Of a stretch of 64,000 nucleotides of DNA, positions 31,200 to 63,300 are shown in pieces. The position numbers were made by a program, and so were the translations under genes. Each line of letters starts with the position of its first letter. The stretch's first letter is position 1. The notes beneath the pieces were generated by a model. The model saw only the letters and a program-made list of their open reading frames with translations. It did no database searches and had not been told where the DNA came from. Source of the stretch: Mesostigma viride (Eukaryota; Streptophyta; Mesostigmatophyceae; Mesostigmatales; Mesostigmataceae). The stretch lies in NCBI GenBank assembly GCA_009746045.1, contig RPFO01000667.1, forward strand, positions 3,300,273-3,364,272. The letters are read 5' to 3'.

Positions 31200-33130
31200 G
31201 TGAGTGCGAGATCTGCGAATTGCGATATCACAACATGGCCAGGTAGAATGAAGAATCTGCGTCTGCCCGCATAAGAAAAAATGTGTGCAGTCTGAGGAGG
31301 TTTTGGAGGCGGCCGCGCGCGAGGCGGGGCGAACCTGGCTCACTGCCGACCCGTTTCTCTCTCTCCGACATGCAGCGGGCGAGGGCTGCGAAGGCAAAGG
31401 GGCGGGAAGTAGATATATTTGGCAGATCCCACTGCTAGAGCCGCGGAGCCGCGGCCGGGGCCGCGAGCGTCGTCATTGATAGTTGAGAAGGTTCGCTGCG
31501 CGGGCTCCGGCTCGGGTGCAAAGCGAACGAATATTTAGTAGGGGGACGGCCAGGCCCGGCAGCCATACCTTCAGAGCTGAAGTTGCCCCGGCGGATCCCC
31601 ACACGTGCTGGCGGGGAGCGGCCGTGGCCGTCGATGCCGCAGCATGGCGATGGCGGTGACGGCGGGGGCCGAGCAGGGGGCTGGGGTGCTGGCACGGAGG
31701 TATCCATGGGGGTCGCCGTCATTGGAGGAAGGTCCTGGCCGTTAATGCGGACGATGAAGACGCCATTAAAGAGGTGGGCATAGATGCTGCATCGTAGTTG
31801 CGGATTGGCCTGCTTGGCTGGCCGAGCCTGGTAGACCTCTGGCCGGTTCAGGGCGGCAGCCCGGGCCTCGAGCTGCTCCGGCCGGGGTATAGTAATCGTC
31901 CATGCTCAGTTGGGTATCGTGGACTCAGGTTCCGGCGGCCGGGCCTTCAGCACCTGCAGTTTGTCCTCCTTTCGGTGGAATTCCACCATGAAGACGGGGC
32001 CGGGCGGTGGGGCCGCCGAGCCGGCGTGCCGTTTTGATGACGACGCTTTGGGCCACGCCGAGCTTCCCTATAGGAAGGGGTCGCCCCGGAGGTAGGTGCC
32101 CAGGCGTGCATTGTTGACGTCGATCGAGGGGACGCCATCAGTACCACAATACTGCATGAGTGAATGGGTTCGTGCATAGCATATCCCGTGTGCTGGCCTT
32201 GACGGCTGTTTTGATTCGTTGGTGAGCTCCGTAGGGTTCTGAAGCGTGGCGGCATAGGTGGTCTTGGCAGGGGTTATGGAGGCGGCAAGTTGTTGCTGGA
32301 GCTGGTGGAGGAGGTGCTGCTGCTGCTGCATTCCGGCCTGCTGCAATGTGGGTGATGGCGGAGTGGATGGAGGTGTCGGCGTGTGTGGAATGGGCGTGGT
32401 GGGTGGCGAGGTGGTCGTGGACAGGGTTGATGAGGGCAGCGTTGAGGAGGGAGGGGATGCGCTTGAAGCAGGTATGGGTGACTTGCCGGGCGGTAATGTC
32501 GATGGCGGCAGCAACAGTGGGGTCGGCTCCCAGGTCCAGAGAGGCCATGACATAGCGCTCAAGGGCGCTGTCGGAAAGACGGGAGCACATCCACCAAACT
32601 GCGAGGAAGAGGTCGATGTCGTCGGGGTTGTCGTGGAGACTGGAGAATTAAGTCCGGCGGGTGGGTAACCTGTTGGTTGCAGTCGATCCGGATCTCGAGC
32701 ACTTTTGGCCTTTTTCTCGGCAGCCAGTTGCAGGATGGTGAGGGCGGCAGCTCGGGACAGCTAGGCGCATGATGGAGTTAAGGCCTGGTAAAATCTCGGC
32801 AGCTTCCTCAGCAGAAAAGGCCTCCTCGCGGGTATCCATGGCAGGGTCGCTGTGCGGCGGAGCAGTAAAGTGGAGCGGCTGGATGCTGACAGACTGGCGT
32901 CCGGCATAGCGTGCGAGGGGGTTTCCAATGAAGCCATGGCGTCATCAGCGAGTTGGTGCAGGGCCGCGGGCGCTTGTGATTGCTGGGATGAGTCGTATTC
33001 CGCCATATCAAGCTGAAAAAGATCGATATTTGCTGGGCAGGGCGGTGCCGAAATCTTCGGAAATATTGAGCGATAGCTGCAGAAAATTATATCAGCGTGT
33101 TCATATCCAAAAGACGAGTCTAATGCAACC
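31200..33130 (-). pseudogene. LINE family 2 ORF1 remnant
   Basis: A Pro/Ser/Thr-rich and Gln-rich protein begins MAEYDSSQQSQAPAALHQLA at about 33005 and continues in shifting frames with HLLHQLQQQLAASITPAKT. No zinc-knuckle cysteines were recognised. Assignment rests on its position upstream of the endonuclease. Confidence 0.45.
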
Positions 33131-33224
33131 AACTTGATGAAATTTCATGGCCGGAGTCAAAAGTTGTGAGCATTCTCGTATATTGCATTCCATCACCGCA
33201 TTTTGGCTCTCAAAGGTGCCAGGA

Positions 33225-33830
33225 ACAACAAACATGGGGTGGAATGGATGATGTAAGCTATCTAGGTCCTAGTTACAGTCTTGTGGGCACCACGGCCCGA
33301 ATCGCTATGAATGCCATACGCGGTCACACGGGGAGCCCCCGCAGACTTGGGGGTGGTCTCCTTGAATCATCACTACTTGCCATCTATCCTTGCGTACCAT
33401 CTGCATCCATCAATTAACTATGTAATTAATAGACACGTACGTGACTGCGTCACGTGAGCATAAGTCCTCATTGGGCCGGAGGAGAACATGGGATGGAGTG
33501 GATGATGTAAGCTATCTAGGTCCAAGTTACAGGGTTGAGGGCACCACGTGCGGCCCGAATCGCTATGAATGCCATACGTGGTCACACGCGGAGCCCCAAC
33601 AGACTTTGGAGGTCCAGTCTCCTTCATCACTTGGGGGTGATCTGCCCATGGACCAGGAGGCTGCCCGGGTGTGAGCCCGTCACGTCTAGTGTAGCACATG
33701 TCCATGCCGAGTCTATCACGAAAAAGTCCACGGGTGGCGGCCCTGCCGCGCGCAGCAGCATGCAGTGGGGCACGCCAGGTGAGGACATAACGCCGGCCCA
33801 GGCTGCATGGGCGGGCTTGGTGCCTGCCAG
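33225..33830 (-). mobile_element. Two truncated LINE family 2 3' ends, minus orientation
   Basis: 33230-33417 and 33420-33830 repeat the 3' region of the long element (GGAATGGATGATGTAAGC, GTCCTAGTTACAG, GAGCCCC...GACTTGGGGG). Their outer edge has the CACGTGAC...GTCACGTG repeat and a short TTAAT tail. Confidence 0.7.
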
Positions 33831-33849
33831 TGTTAATTAAATTAATGAT

Positions 33850-33960
33850 TAATGGAGGCAGATCCCCTGATTACTGTCATCCGCATGCTGTATGAGGGGT
33901 CAACCACAGGGGACTTACGCTCACGTGACGCAGTTACGTGTAATTAATTAATTAATTACT
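33850..33960 (+). pseudogene. Reverse-transcriptase fragment joined directly to a LINE tail
   Basis: A short piece reads LITVIRMLYEGSTT, matching VIRTLYEGSTT in the main reverse transcriptase. It is followed within about 20 bases by the terminal CACGTGAC repeat and a TTAA tail, so the middle of the element is missing. Confidence 0.7.
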
Positions 33961-34620
33961 TTATGTAGGCAGATGGCTTGTAAGGCCGCGCGCGGCAGGG
34001 CCGCCACCCGTGGACTTTTTGTGATAGACTTGGCACGGACATGTGCTACACTAGACGTGACGGGCTCACACCCGGGCAGCCTCCTGGTTTGTCTGTAATA
34101 TGGAGGCAGATGGTGCGCAAGGATAGATGGCAAGTAGTGATGAAGGAGACCACCCCCAAGCCTGTGGGGGCTCCGCGTGTGACAAAGTATGGCATTCATA
34201 GCGATTCGGGCCGCGGTGCCCACACCCCTGTAACTAGGACCTAGATAGCTTACACCATCCATTCCATCCCATGTTCCCCTCCCACTGAGGACTTATGCTC
34301 ACGTGACGCAGTCACGTGTCATTAATTAATTGACGCAGTCACGTGTAATTAATTAATTAATGGCTTGTAAGGATAGGTGGCAAGTAGTGATGAAGGAGAC
34401 CACCCCCAATTCAATGGGGGCTCCGCGTGTGACCCAGTTTGGCATTCATAGCGATTCAGGCCGTGGTGCCCACAACCCTGTAACTAGGCACTAGATAGCT
34501 AGCATCATCCATTCCATCTCATCCCACTTGACTGTACTGAAGACTTATGCTCACGTAACACTGTTACATGTCAATTAATTAATTGTCACGTCAATTATTG
34601 GTCAATTTAATTAATTAATG
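33961..34620 (+). mobile_element. Two truncated LINE family 2 3' ends, plus orientation
   Basis: 33961-34345 and 34346-34620 repeat the family 2 3' region and end in CACGTGACGCAGTCACGTG-type repeats with TTAATTAATT tails. They face the minus copies at 33.2-33.8 kb, producing a large inverted arrangement. Confidence 0.7.
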
Positions 34621-34639
34621 AATCAATTAACTAATCCAT

Positions 34640-35475
34640 TCCATCCCATGCATCTTCAAGGTGCTCGGCAGTTGGCTTCCCGACTGCGAGGACGACCTGA
34701 CGACACGGATAGGCATGGCGTGGGCGCAACTCCATGACCACTGCCGCTGGTGGAGCAACCCCGCCCTACGGCCTCGGATCGTCAAGCGTGACCTAGCTCT
34801 TCAATTGTCGTCATTCTGACGATCCTGACCTGGGGCGCCAAGACCTGGACACTGACGCAGGAGCTGGAGCAACGACTCGACGGCAACGTCACCGATGCTG
34901 CGCAAGGCACTTAACATCCCCTTTTGCCTGCACACTAGTAATGAGGATTTGTACGCTGATTTGCCCTATTTTTCCCACATTGTTAGGCACAGGCGCCTGG
35001 GCCTAGCCAGGCACCTGGCCCGCACAGATCACGTAGACACATCAGATAGACTAGCTGGCACCAAGCCCGCCCAGCCTGGGCGTTTTGTCCTCACCTGGCG
35101 TGCCCCCGGCCGCGCGCGGCACGGGGCCCGCCGCCACCCATGGACTTTCCGTGATAGACTAGGCATGGACATGTGCTACCCTAGATGAAACGGGCTCACA
35201 CCCGGGCAGCCTCCTGGTTTGTCTGTCATATGGGGGCAGATGGTGCGCAAGGATAGATGGCAAGTAGTGATGAAGGAGACCACCCCCAAGCCTGTGGGGG
35301 CTCCGCGTGTGACAAAGTATGGCATTCATAGCGATTCGGGCCGCGGTGCCCACACCCTGTAACTAGGACCTAGATAGCTTATACCATCCATTCCATCCCA
35401 TGTTCCCCTCCCACTGAGGACTTATGCTCACGTGACGCAGTCACGTACGTGTCTATTAATTAATTAATTAATGGG
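34640..35475 (+). mobile_element. LINE family 2 copy with reverse-transcriptase C-terminus
   Basis: It starts in the C-terminal part of the reverse transcriptase (LGSWLPDCEDDLTTRIGMAW), continues through RRLGLARHLARTDHVDTSDR to about 35188, then the 3' region and tail at 35430-35475. It aligns inversely with 28,500-27,660. Confidence 0.78.
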
Positions 35476-35725
35476 GGCATGCAGATGGTTCGCAAGGATA
35501 GCTGGCAAGGAGTGATGATGTAGACCACCCCCAAGTCTGTGTGGGCTGCGCGTGTGACCGCGTTTAGCATTCATAGCGATTCGGGCCGTGGTGCCCACAA
35601 CCCTGTAACTAGGAACTAGCTAGATAGCTTACACCATCCATTCCATCCCATGTTCCCCTCCCACTGAGGACTTATGCTCGATCACGTGACGTGTGCAAGT
35701 GCAGTGAATAATTAATTAATTGGGT
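35476..35725 (+). mobile_element. Short LINE family 2 3' end
   Basis: The family 2 3' region again (CACCCCCAAGTCTGTG, CATTCATAGCGATTCGGG), with an altered terminal repeat (GATCACGTGACGTG) and ATTAATTAATT. Confidence 0.7.
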
Positions 35726-35744
35726 CTCATTTCTATAAACCCAC

Positions 35745-36055
35745 AACACATGCCTTGAGCGCCAGGCAGTAAAGCCAGAGCTGGGCGTGCGCCGGCGTAT
35801 TAATGAGGGTGATGTCGTCGGTATCAATGAGGTCGGCTAGCCTATCGCTGGAATTGGTCCGCCCCCTTCACCAACATACTCCCTGCTGATCTCCAGGCTA
35901 GTTTCACACTCAGCAATGCTAGTAAAGCGAGCACGGGCGTGACACATAACATAATCCACCACAATAATCAACAGGTACGGTGACGTGACGCAGCCCTGCT
36001 AGGCAATCGTTGGCAGGTTCGCACCCCTGTGCAGCAGGCAGGCCAGGGCTACATA
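35745..36055 (-). pseudogene. Third reverse-transcriptase relic
   Basis: On the minus strand LADLIDTDDITLI (about 35.83 kb) corresponds to LADLIYADDITLI elsewhere, with the Tyr-Ala of the catalytic box changed. Upstream there is TVPVDYCGGLCYV, matching VPVHYCSGLCYA in a shifted frame of the main copy. Confidence 0.65.
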
Positions 36056-37126
36056 CATGCCGCAGGGAGGAGGGGTGGCACATGTACAGCCAAGAATTCT
36101 GGTAGCCCGAATCCGCCACCGGCGGCCTACAGTGTACGCCTTCTACATGCATTTCAGGGGCCCGTGCCAGCCGCCAGCGACCAATCAGTCTGGCCCCAGT
36201 AACCTTAGAGTGCCTGGGGGCCTACCGCCGGCCCTCTCCAGAGCTGGCCCCGAATTAGCTACCCAGCTTTACCTACTCCCGCCTGCCACTACAAAAAGCT
36301 CTCGTACTACTACCACCACCGACGCTGCTACTTATACTGAGACGTTCAAAGCGAGGAAGAGACCGGGCACGAAAATCGTGCGAGGTTGTACCAGATCTCA
36401 GATACTGATCTCTTATCTATGATCTCTGATATGCTGAGTGCCATATCTCGGTCATAGGCTTCCCCTGGCCTGCCACCGGTGGCAGGCCAGTGGTGCAACA
36501 AGACCAAGCCAAAGATGGCACGTGGCAGTAAACTATTGGGCTGGGGGTACCGAGCACTGGGAGTCAGGTGCAGCCACCGACAGGCTAGTGGTTTGACAGC
36601 ACCCATCAAATAAGGGCTGGTGCTGTCAAGCCGCCATGAACCCCGGGGCCGGCCCCTATTAACCAGGTAAATTTGCCTGGGGACGTTACCCCCCCTGCAG
36701 CAGGGCATCATGGATAATAGGCTCCATGATGGTGGAAGGGAGCGCAACGCCCCCACAGAGGCGTGATTGTTAATCTTGCCACCTCGCTCAGAAAACAGCC
36801 CACCGTGGCATCGCCTACCCGAGCACATGAAGTGGTCAGCAGCAAACAAGTCTCTCTTGTACAACGTACACTTCATTTCCATGTCACGACACGCTGCGGA
36901 TAGGGCACACGATCCCAGGGACCAAGCCGGTTGCGGGCAACAGCACCATGGGCTGGTGCCCCACCAGCATGCCGCCACGCTGAATGTGCCTGCTGCTTTC
37001 ATCAGGAAACAATACCAATCCAACTAGGATCCGAAAAGATACCCCACTCTCGGGGTGCCCCTGCCAGAGTGATAATCAGTGATATCTGCAGCCCCTTGTA
37101 ATATATGTCGGACAAAGAATCGGGCT
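36056..37126. other. Region downstream of POLQ
   Basis: Probably contains the POLQ 3' UTR and spacer. A minus-strand frame of 225 codons (37023-36346) has no motif I recognise and a Cys/Trp-rich composition, so I do not call it a gene. A perfect palindrome lies at 36465-36490. Confidence 0.4.
36465..36490. repeat. Perfect 26-bp palindrome
   Basis: The half-site CTGGCCTGCCACC is followed immediately by its exact complement, with no spacer. Confidence 0.92.
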
Positions 37127-57201
<20,075 letters not shown>

Positions 57202-57348
57202 CTGGGGCGTCCATGGTGAAAGCCAATGTGGAGGAGGGGGGGGGGGGGAAAGACAAGCCATTCAACGGGAAGGCCAACAGTGGGGGGGGATACATTGCAA
57301 GTAGGGGGCACAGGGGACCAGTGAAGATGGCGGGGGAAAGAAAAGCCT

Positions 57349-60300
57349 TGAAAGGGGAGCACAGTCTATTGAAAGGGGAGCACAGTCTATTGAAAGGGGA
57401 GCACAGTCTATTGAAAGGGGAACATAGTCTATTGAAAGGGGAACACAGTCTATTGAAAGGGGAACACAGTCTATTGAAAGGGGAACATAGTCTATTGAAA
57501 GGGGAACACAGTCTATTGAAAGGGGAACATAGTCTATTGAAAGGGGAACATAGTCTATTGAAAGGGGAACATAGTCTATTGAAAGGGGAACACAGTCTAT
57601 TGAAAGGGGAACACAGTCTATTGAAAGGGGAACATAGTCTATTGAAAGGGGAACACAGTCTATTGAAAGGGGAACACAGTCTATTGAAAGGGGAACACAG
57701 TCTATTGAAAGGGGAGCACAGTCTATTGAAAGGGGAACACAGTCTATTGAAAGGGGAACACAGTCTATTGAAAGGGGAACATAGTCTATTGAAAGGGGAG
57801 CACAGTCTATTGAAAGGGGAACATAGTCTATTGAAAGGGGAACACAGTCTATTGAAAGGGGAACACAGTCTATTGCAAGGGGAACATAGTCTATTGAAAG
57901 GGGAACACAGTCTATTGAAAGGGGAACATAGTCTATTGAAAGGGGAACATAGTCTATTGAAAGGGGAACATAGTCTATTGAAAGGGGAACATAGTCTATT
58001 GAAAGGGGAACATAGTCTATTGAAAGGGGAACACAGTCTATTGAAAGGGGAACATAGTCTATTGAAAGGGGAACATAGTCTATTGAAAGGGGAACACAGT
58101 CTATTGAAAGGGGAACATAGTCTATTGAAAGGGGAACATAGTCTATTGAAAGGGGAACACAGTCTATTGAAAGGGGAACATAGTCTATTGAAAGGGGAAC
58201 ACAGTCTATTGAAAGGGGAACACAGTCTATTGAAAGGGGAACACAGTCTATTGAAAGGGGAACATAGTCTATTGAAAGGGGAACATAGTCTATTGAAAGG
58301 GGAACATAGTCTATTGAAAGGGGAACATAGTCTATTGAAAGGGGAACACAGTCTATTGAAAGGGGAACACAGTCTATTGAAAGGGGAACACAGTCTATTG
58401 AAAGGGGAACATAGTCTATTGAAAGGGGAACATAGTCTATTGAAAGGGGAACATAGTCTATTGAAAGGGGAGCACAGTCTATTGAAAGGGGAACATAGTC
58501 TATTGAAAGGGGAACACAGTCTATTGAAAGGGGAACACAGTCTATTGAAAGGGGAACACAGTCTATTGAAAGGGGAACACAGTCTATTGAAAGGGGAACA
58601 TAGTCTATTGAAAGGGGAACACAGTCTATTGAAAGGGGAACATAGTCTATTGAAAGGGGAACACAGTCTATTGAAAGGGGAACATAGTCTATTGAAAGGG
58701 GAACACAGTCTATTGAAAGGGGAACATAGTCTATTGAAAGGGGAACACAGTCTATTGAAAGGGGAACACAGTCTATTGAAAGGGGAACATAGTCTATTGA
58801 AAGGGGAACACAGTCTATTGAAAGGGGAACATAGTCTATTGAAAGGGGAACATAGTCTATTGAAAGGGGAACATAGTCTATTGAAAGGGGAACATAGTCT
58901 ATTGAAAGGGGAACACAGTCTATTGAAAGGGGAACATAGTCTATTGAAAGGGGAACATAGTCTATTGAAAGGGGAACATAGTCTATTGAAAGGGGAACAT
59001 AGTCTATTGAAAGGGGAACATAGTCTATTGAAAGGGGAACACAGTCTATTGAAAGGGGAACACAGTCTATTGAAAGGGGAACATAGTCTATTGAAAGGGG
59101 AACACAGTCTATTGAAAGGGGAACACAGTCTATTGAAAGGGGAACACAGTCTATTGAAAGGGGAACATAGTCTATTGAAAGGGGAACACAGTCTATTGAA
59201 AGGGGAACATAGTCTATTGAAAGGGGAACACAGTCTATTGAAAGGGGAACACAGTCTATTGAAAGGGGAACACAGTCTATTGAAAGGGGAACATAGTCTA
59301 TTGAAAGGGGAACACAGTCTATTGAAAGGGGAACACAGTCTATTGAAAGGGGAACATAGTCTATTGAAAGGGGAACATAGTCTATTGAAAGGGGAACATA
59401 GTCTATTGAAAGGGGAACACAGTCTATTGAAAGGGGAACACAGTCTATTGAAAGGGGAACACAGTCTATTGAAAGGGGAACATAGTCTATTGAAAGGGGA
59501 ACATAGTCTATTGAAAGGGGAACACAGTCTATTGAAAGGGGAACACAGTCTATTGAAAGGGGAACATAGTCTATTGAAAGGGGAACACAGTCTATTGAAA
59601 GGGGAACATAGTCTATTGAAAGGGGAACACAGTCTATTGAAAGGGGAACACAGTCTATTGAAAGGGGAACATAGTCTATTGAAAGGGGAACACAGTCTAT
59701 TGAAAGGGGAACACAGTCTATTGAAAGGGGAACATAGTCTATTGAAAGGGGAACATAGTCTATTGAAAGGGGAACATAGTCTATTGAAAGGGGAACATAG
59801 TCTATTGAAAGGGGAACACAGTCTATTGAAAGGGGAACACAGTCTATTGAAAGGGGAACACAGTCTATTGAAAGGGGAACACAGTCTATTGAAAGGGGAA
59901 CATAGTCTATTGAAAGGGGAACATAGTCTATTGAAAGGGGAACACAGTCTATTGAAAGGGGAACACAGTCTATTGAAAGGGGAACACAGTCTATTGAAAG
60001 GGGAACACAGTCTATTGAAAGGGGAACATAGTCTATTGAAAGGGGAACATAGTCTATTGAAAGGGGAACATAGTCTATTGAAAGGGGAACACAGTCTATT
60101 GAAAGGGGAACATAGTCTATTGAAAGGGGAACACAGTCTATTGAAAGGGGAACACAGTCTATTGAAAGGGGAACACAGTCTATTGAAAGGGGAACATAGT
60201 CTATTGAAAGGGGAACACAGTCTATTGAAAGGGGAACACAGTCTATTGAAAGGGGAACATAGTCTATTGAAAGGGGAACATAGTCTATTGAAAGGGGAAC

Positions 60301-63300
60301 ATAGTCTATTGAAAGGGGAACATAGTCTATTGAAAGGGGAACACAGTCTATTGAAAGGGGAACATAGTCTATTGAAAGGGGAACACAGTCTATTGAAAGG
60401 GGAACATAGTCTATTGAAAGGGGAACACAGTCTATTGAAAGGGGAACACAGTCTATTGAAAGGGGAACATAGTCTATTGAAAGGGGAACACAGTCTATTG
60501 AAAGGGGAACACAGTCTATTGAAAGGGGAACATAGTCTATTGAAAGGGGAACACAGTCTATTGAAAGGGGAACACAGTCTATTGAAAGGGGAACACAGTC
60601 TATTGAAAGGGGAACATAGTCTATTGAAAGGGGAACACAGTCTATTGAAAGGGGAACACAGTCTATTGAAAGGGGAACATAGTCTATTGAAAGGGGAACA
60701 TAGTCTATTGAAAGGGGAACACAGTCTATTGAAAGGGGAACACAGTCTATTGAAAGGGGAACATAGTCTATTGAAAGGGGAACACAGTCTATTGAAAGGG
60801 GAACATAGTCTATTGAAAGGGGAACATAGTCTATTGAAAGGGGAACACAGTCTATTGAAAGGGGAACACAGTCTATTGAAAGGGGAACAAGTCTATTGAA
60901 AGGGGAACACAGTCTATTGAAAGGGGAACACAGTCTATTGAAAGGGGAACACAGTCTATTGAAAGGGGAACATAGTCTATTGAAAGGGGAACACAGTCTA
61001 TTGAAAGGGGAACACAGTCTATTGAAAGGGGAACACAGTCTATTGAAAGGGGAACACAGTCTATTGAAAGGGGAACACAGTCTATTGAAAGGGGAACATA
61101 GTCTATTGAAAGGGGAACATAGTCTATTGAAAGGGGAACACAGTCTATTGAAAGGGGAACATAGTCTATTGAAAGGGGAACACAGTCTATTGAAAGGGGA
61201 ACATAGTCTATTGAAAGGGGAACACAGTCTATTGAAAGGGGAACATAGTCTATTGAAAGGGGAACATAGTCTATTGAAAGGGGAACACAGTCTATTGAAA
61301 GGGGAACACAGTCTATTGAAAGGGGAACACAGTCTATTGAAAGGGGAACATAGTCTATTGAAAGGGGAACACAGTCTATTGAAAGGGGAACACAGTCTAT
61401 TGAAAGGGGAACATAGTCTATTGAAAGGGGAACATAGTCTATTGAAAGGGGAACATAGTCTATTGAAAGGGGAACATAGTCTATTGAAAGGGGAACACAG
61501 TCTATTGAAAGGGGAACACAGTCTATTGAAAGGGGAACACAGTCTATTGAAAGGGGAACACAGTCTATTGAAAGGGGAACATAGTCTATTGAAAGGGGAA
61601 CACAGTCTATTGAAAGGGGAACACAGTCTATTGAAAGGGGAACATAGTCTATTGAAAGGGGAACACAGTCTATTGAAAGGGGAACACAGTCTATTGAAAG
61701 GGGAACATAGTCTATTGAAAGGGGAACACAGTCTATTGAAAGGGGAACACAGTCTATTGAAAGGGGAACACAGTCTATTGAAAGGGGAACACAGTCTATT
61801 GAAAGGGGAACATAGTCTATTGAAAGGGGAACATAGTCTATTGAAAGGGGAACACAGTCTATTGAAAGGGGAACACAGTCTATTGAAAGGGGAACACAGT
61901 CTATTGAAAGGGGAACATAGTCTATTGAAAGGGGAACACAGTCTATTGAAAGGGGAACACAGTCTATTGAAAGGGGAACACAGTCTATTGAAAGGGGAAC
62001 ACAGTCTATTGAAAGGGGAACACAGTCTATTGAAAGGGGAACACAGTCTATTGAAAGGGGAACACAGTCTATTGAAAGGGGAACATAGTCTATTGAAAGG
62101 GGAACACAGTCTATTGAAAGGGGAACATAGTCTATTGAAAGGGGAACACAGTCTATTGAAAGGGGAACATAGTCTATTGAAAGGGGAACACAGTCTATTG
62201 AAAGGGGAACATAGTCTATTGAAAGGGGAACACAGTCTATTGAAAGGGGAACACAGTCTATTGAAAGGGGAACATAGTCTATTGAAAGGGGAACATAGTC
62301 TATTGAAAGGGGAACATAGTCTATTGAAAGGGGAACATAGTCTATTGAAAGGGGAACACAGTCTATTGAAAGGGGAACACAGTCTATTGAAAGGGGAACA
62401 TAGTCTATTGAAAGGGGAACATAGTCTATTGAAAGGGGAACACAGTCTATTGAAAGGGGAACACAGTCTATTGAAAGGGGAACATAGTCTATTGAAAGGG
62501 GAACACAGTCTATTGAAAGGGGAACATAGTCTATTGAAAGGGGAACACAGTCTATTGAAAGGGGAACACAGTCTATTGAAAGGGGAACATAGTCTATTGA
62601 AAGGGGAACACAGTCTATTGAAAGGGGAACACAGTCTATTGAAAGGGGAACACAGTCTATTGAAAGGGGAACACAGTCTATTGAAAGGGGAACACAGTCT
62701 ATTGAAAGGGGAACACAGTCTATTGAAAGGGGAACATAGTCTATTGAAAGGGGAACACAGTCTATTGAAAGGGGAACATAGTCTATTGAAAGGGGAACAC
62801 AGTCTATTGAAAGGGGAACACAGTCTATTGAAAGGGGAACATAGTCTATTGAAAGGGGAACATAGTCTATTGAAAGGGGAACATAGTCTATTGAAAGGGG
62901 AACATAGTCTATTGAAAGGGGAACACAGTCTATTGAAAGGGGAACACAGTCTATTGAAAGGGGAACATAGTCTATTGAAAGGGGAACATAGTCTATTGAA
63001 AGGGGAACACAGTCTATTGAAAGGGGAACACAGTCTATTGAAAGGGGAACATAGTCTATTGAAAGGGGAACACAGTCTATTGAAAGGGGAACATAGTCTA
63101 TTGAAAGGGGAACACAGTCTATTGAAAGGGGAACATAGTCTATTGAAAGGGGAACATAGTCTATTGAAAGGGGAACACAGTCTATTGAAAGGGGAACATA
63201 GTCTATTGAAAGGGGAACACAGTCTATTGAAAGGGGAACATAGTCTATTGAAAGGGGAACACAGTCTATTGAAAGGGGAACACAGTCTATTGAAAGGGGA

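Larger units (their letters stand above)
27660..33130 (-). mobile_element. Long degraded LINE (family 2, APE-type)
   Basis: Reading on the minus strand: ORF1-like remnants (about 33.1-31.2 kb), an AP-endonuclease-like domain (about 30.6-29.8 kb), a reverse transcriptase (about 29.5-28.2 kb), then a 3' region ending in a CACGTG-rich inverted repeat and a TTAA tail near 27,660-27,700. The frames are broken at many places. Target-site duplication was not determined, and the 5' limit is inferred from the first ORF1-like codons. Confidence 0.7.

Noticed and set aside
36346-37023. 225-codon minus-strand open frame
   Set aside because: No recognised domain, unusual Cys/Trp-rich composition, located just after the POLQ stop. 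Kept only as a note.
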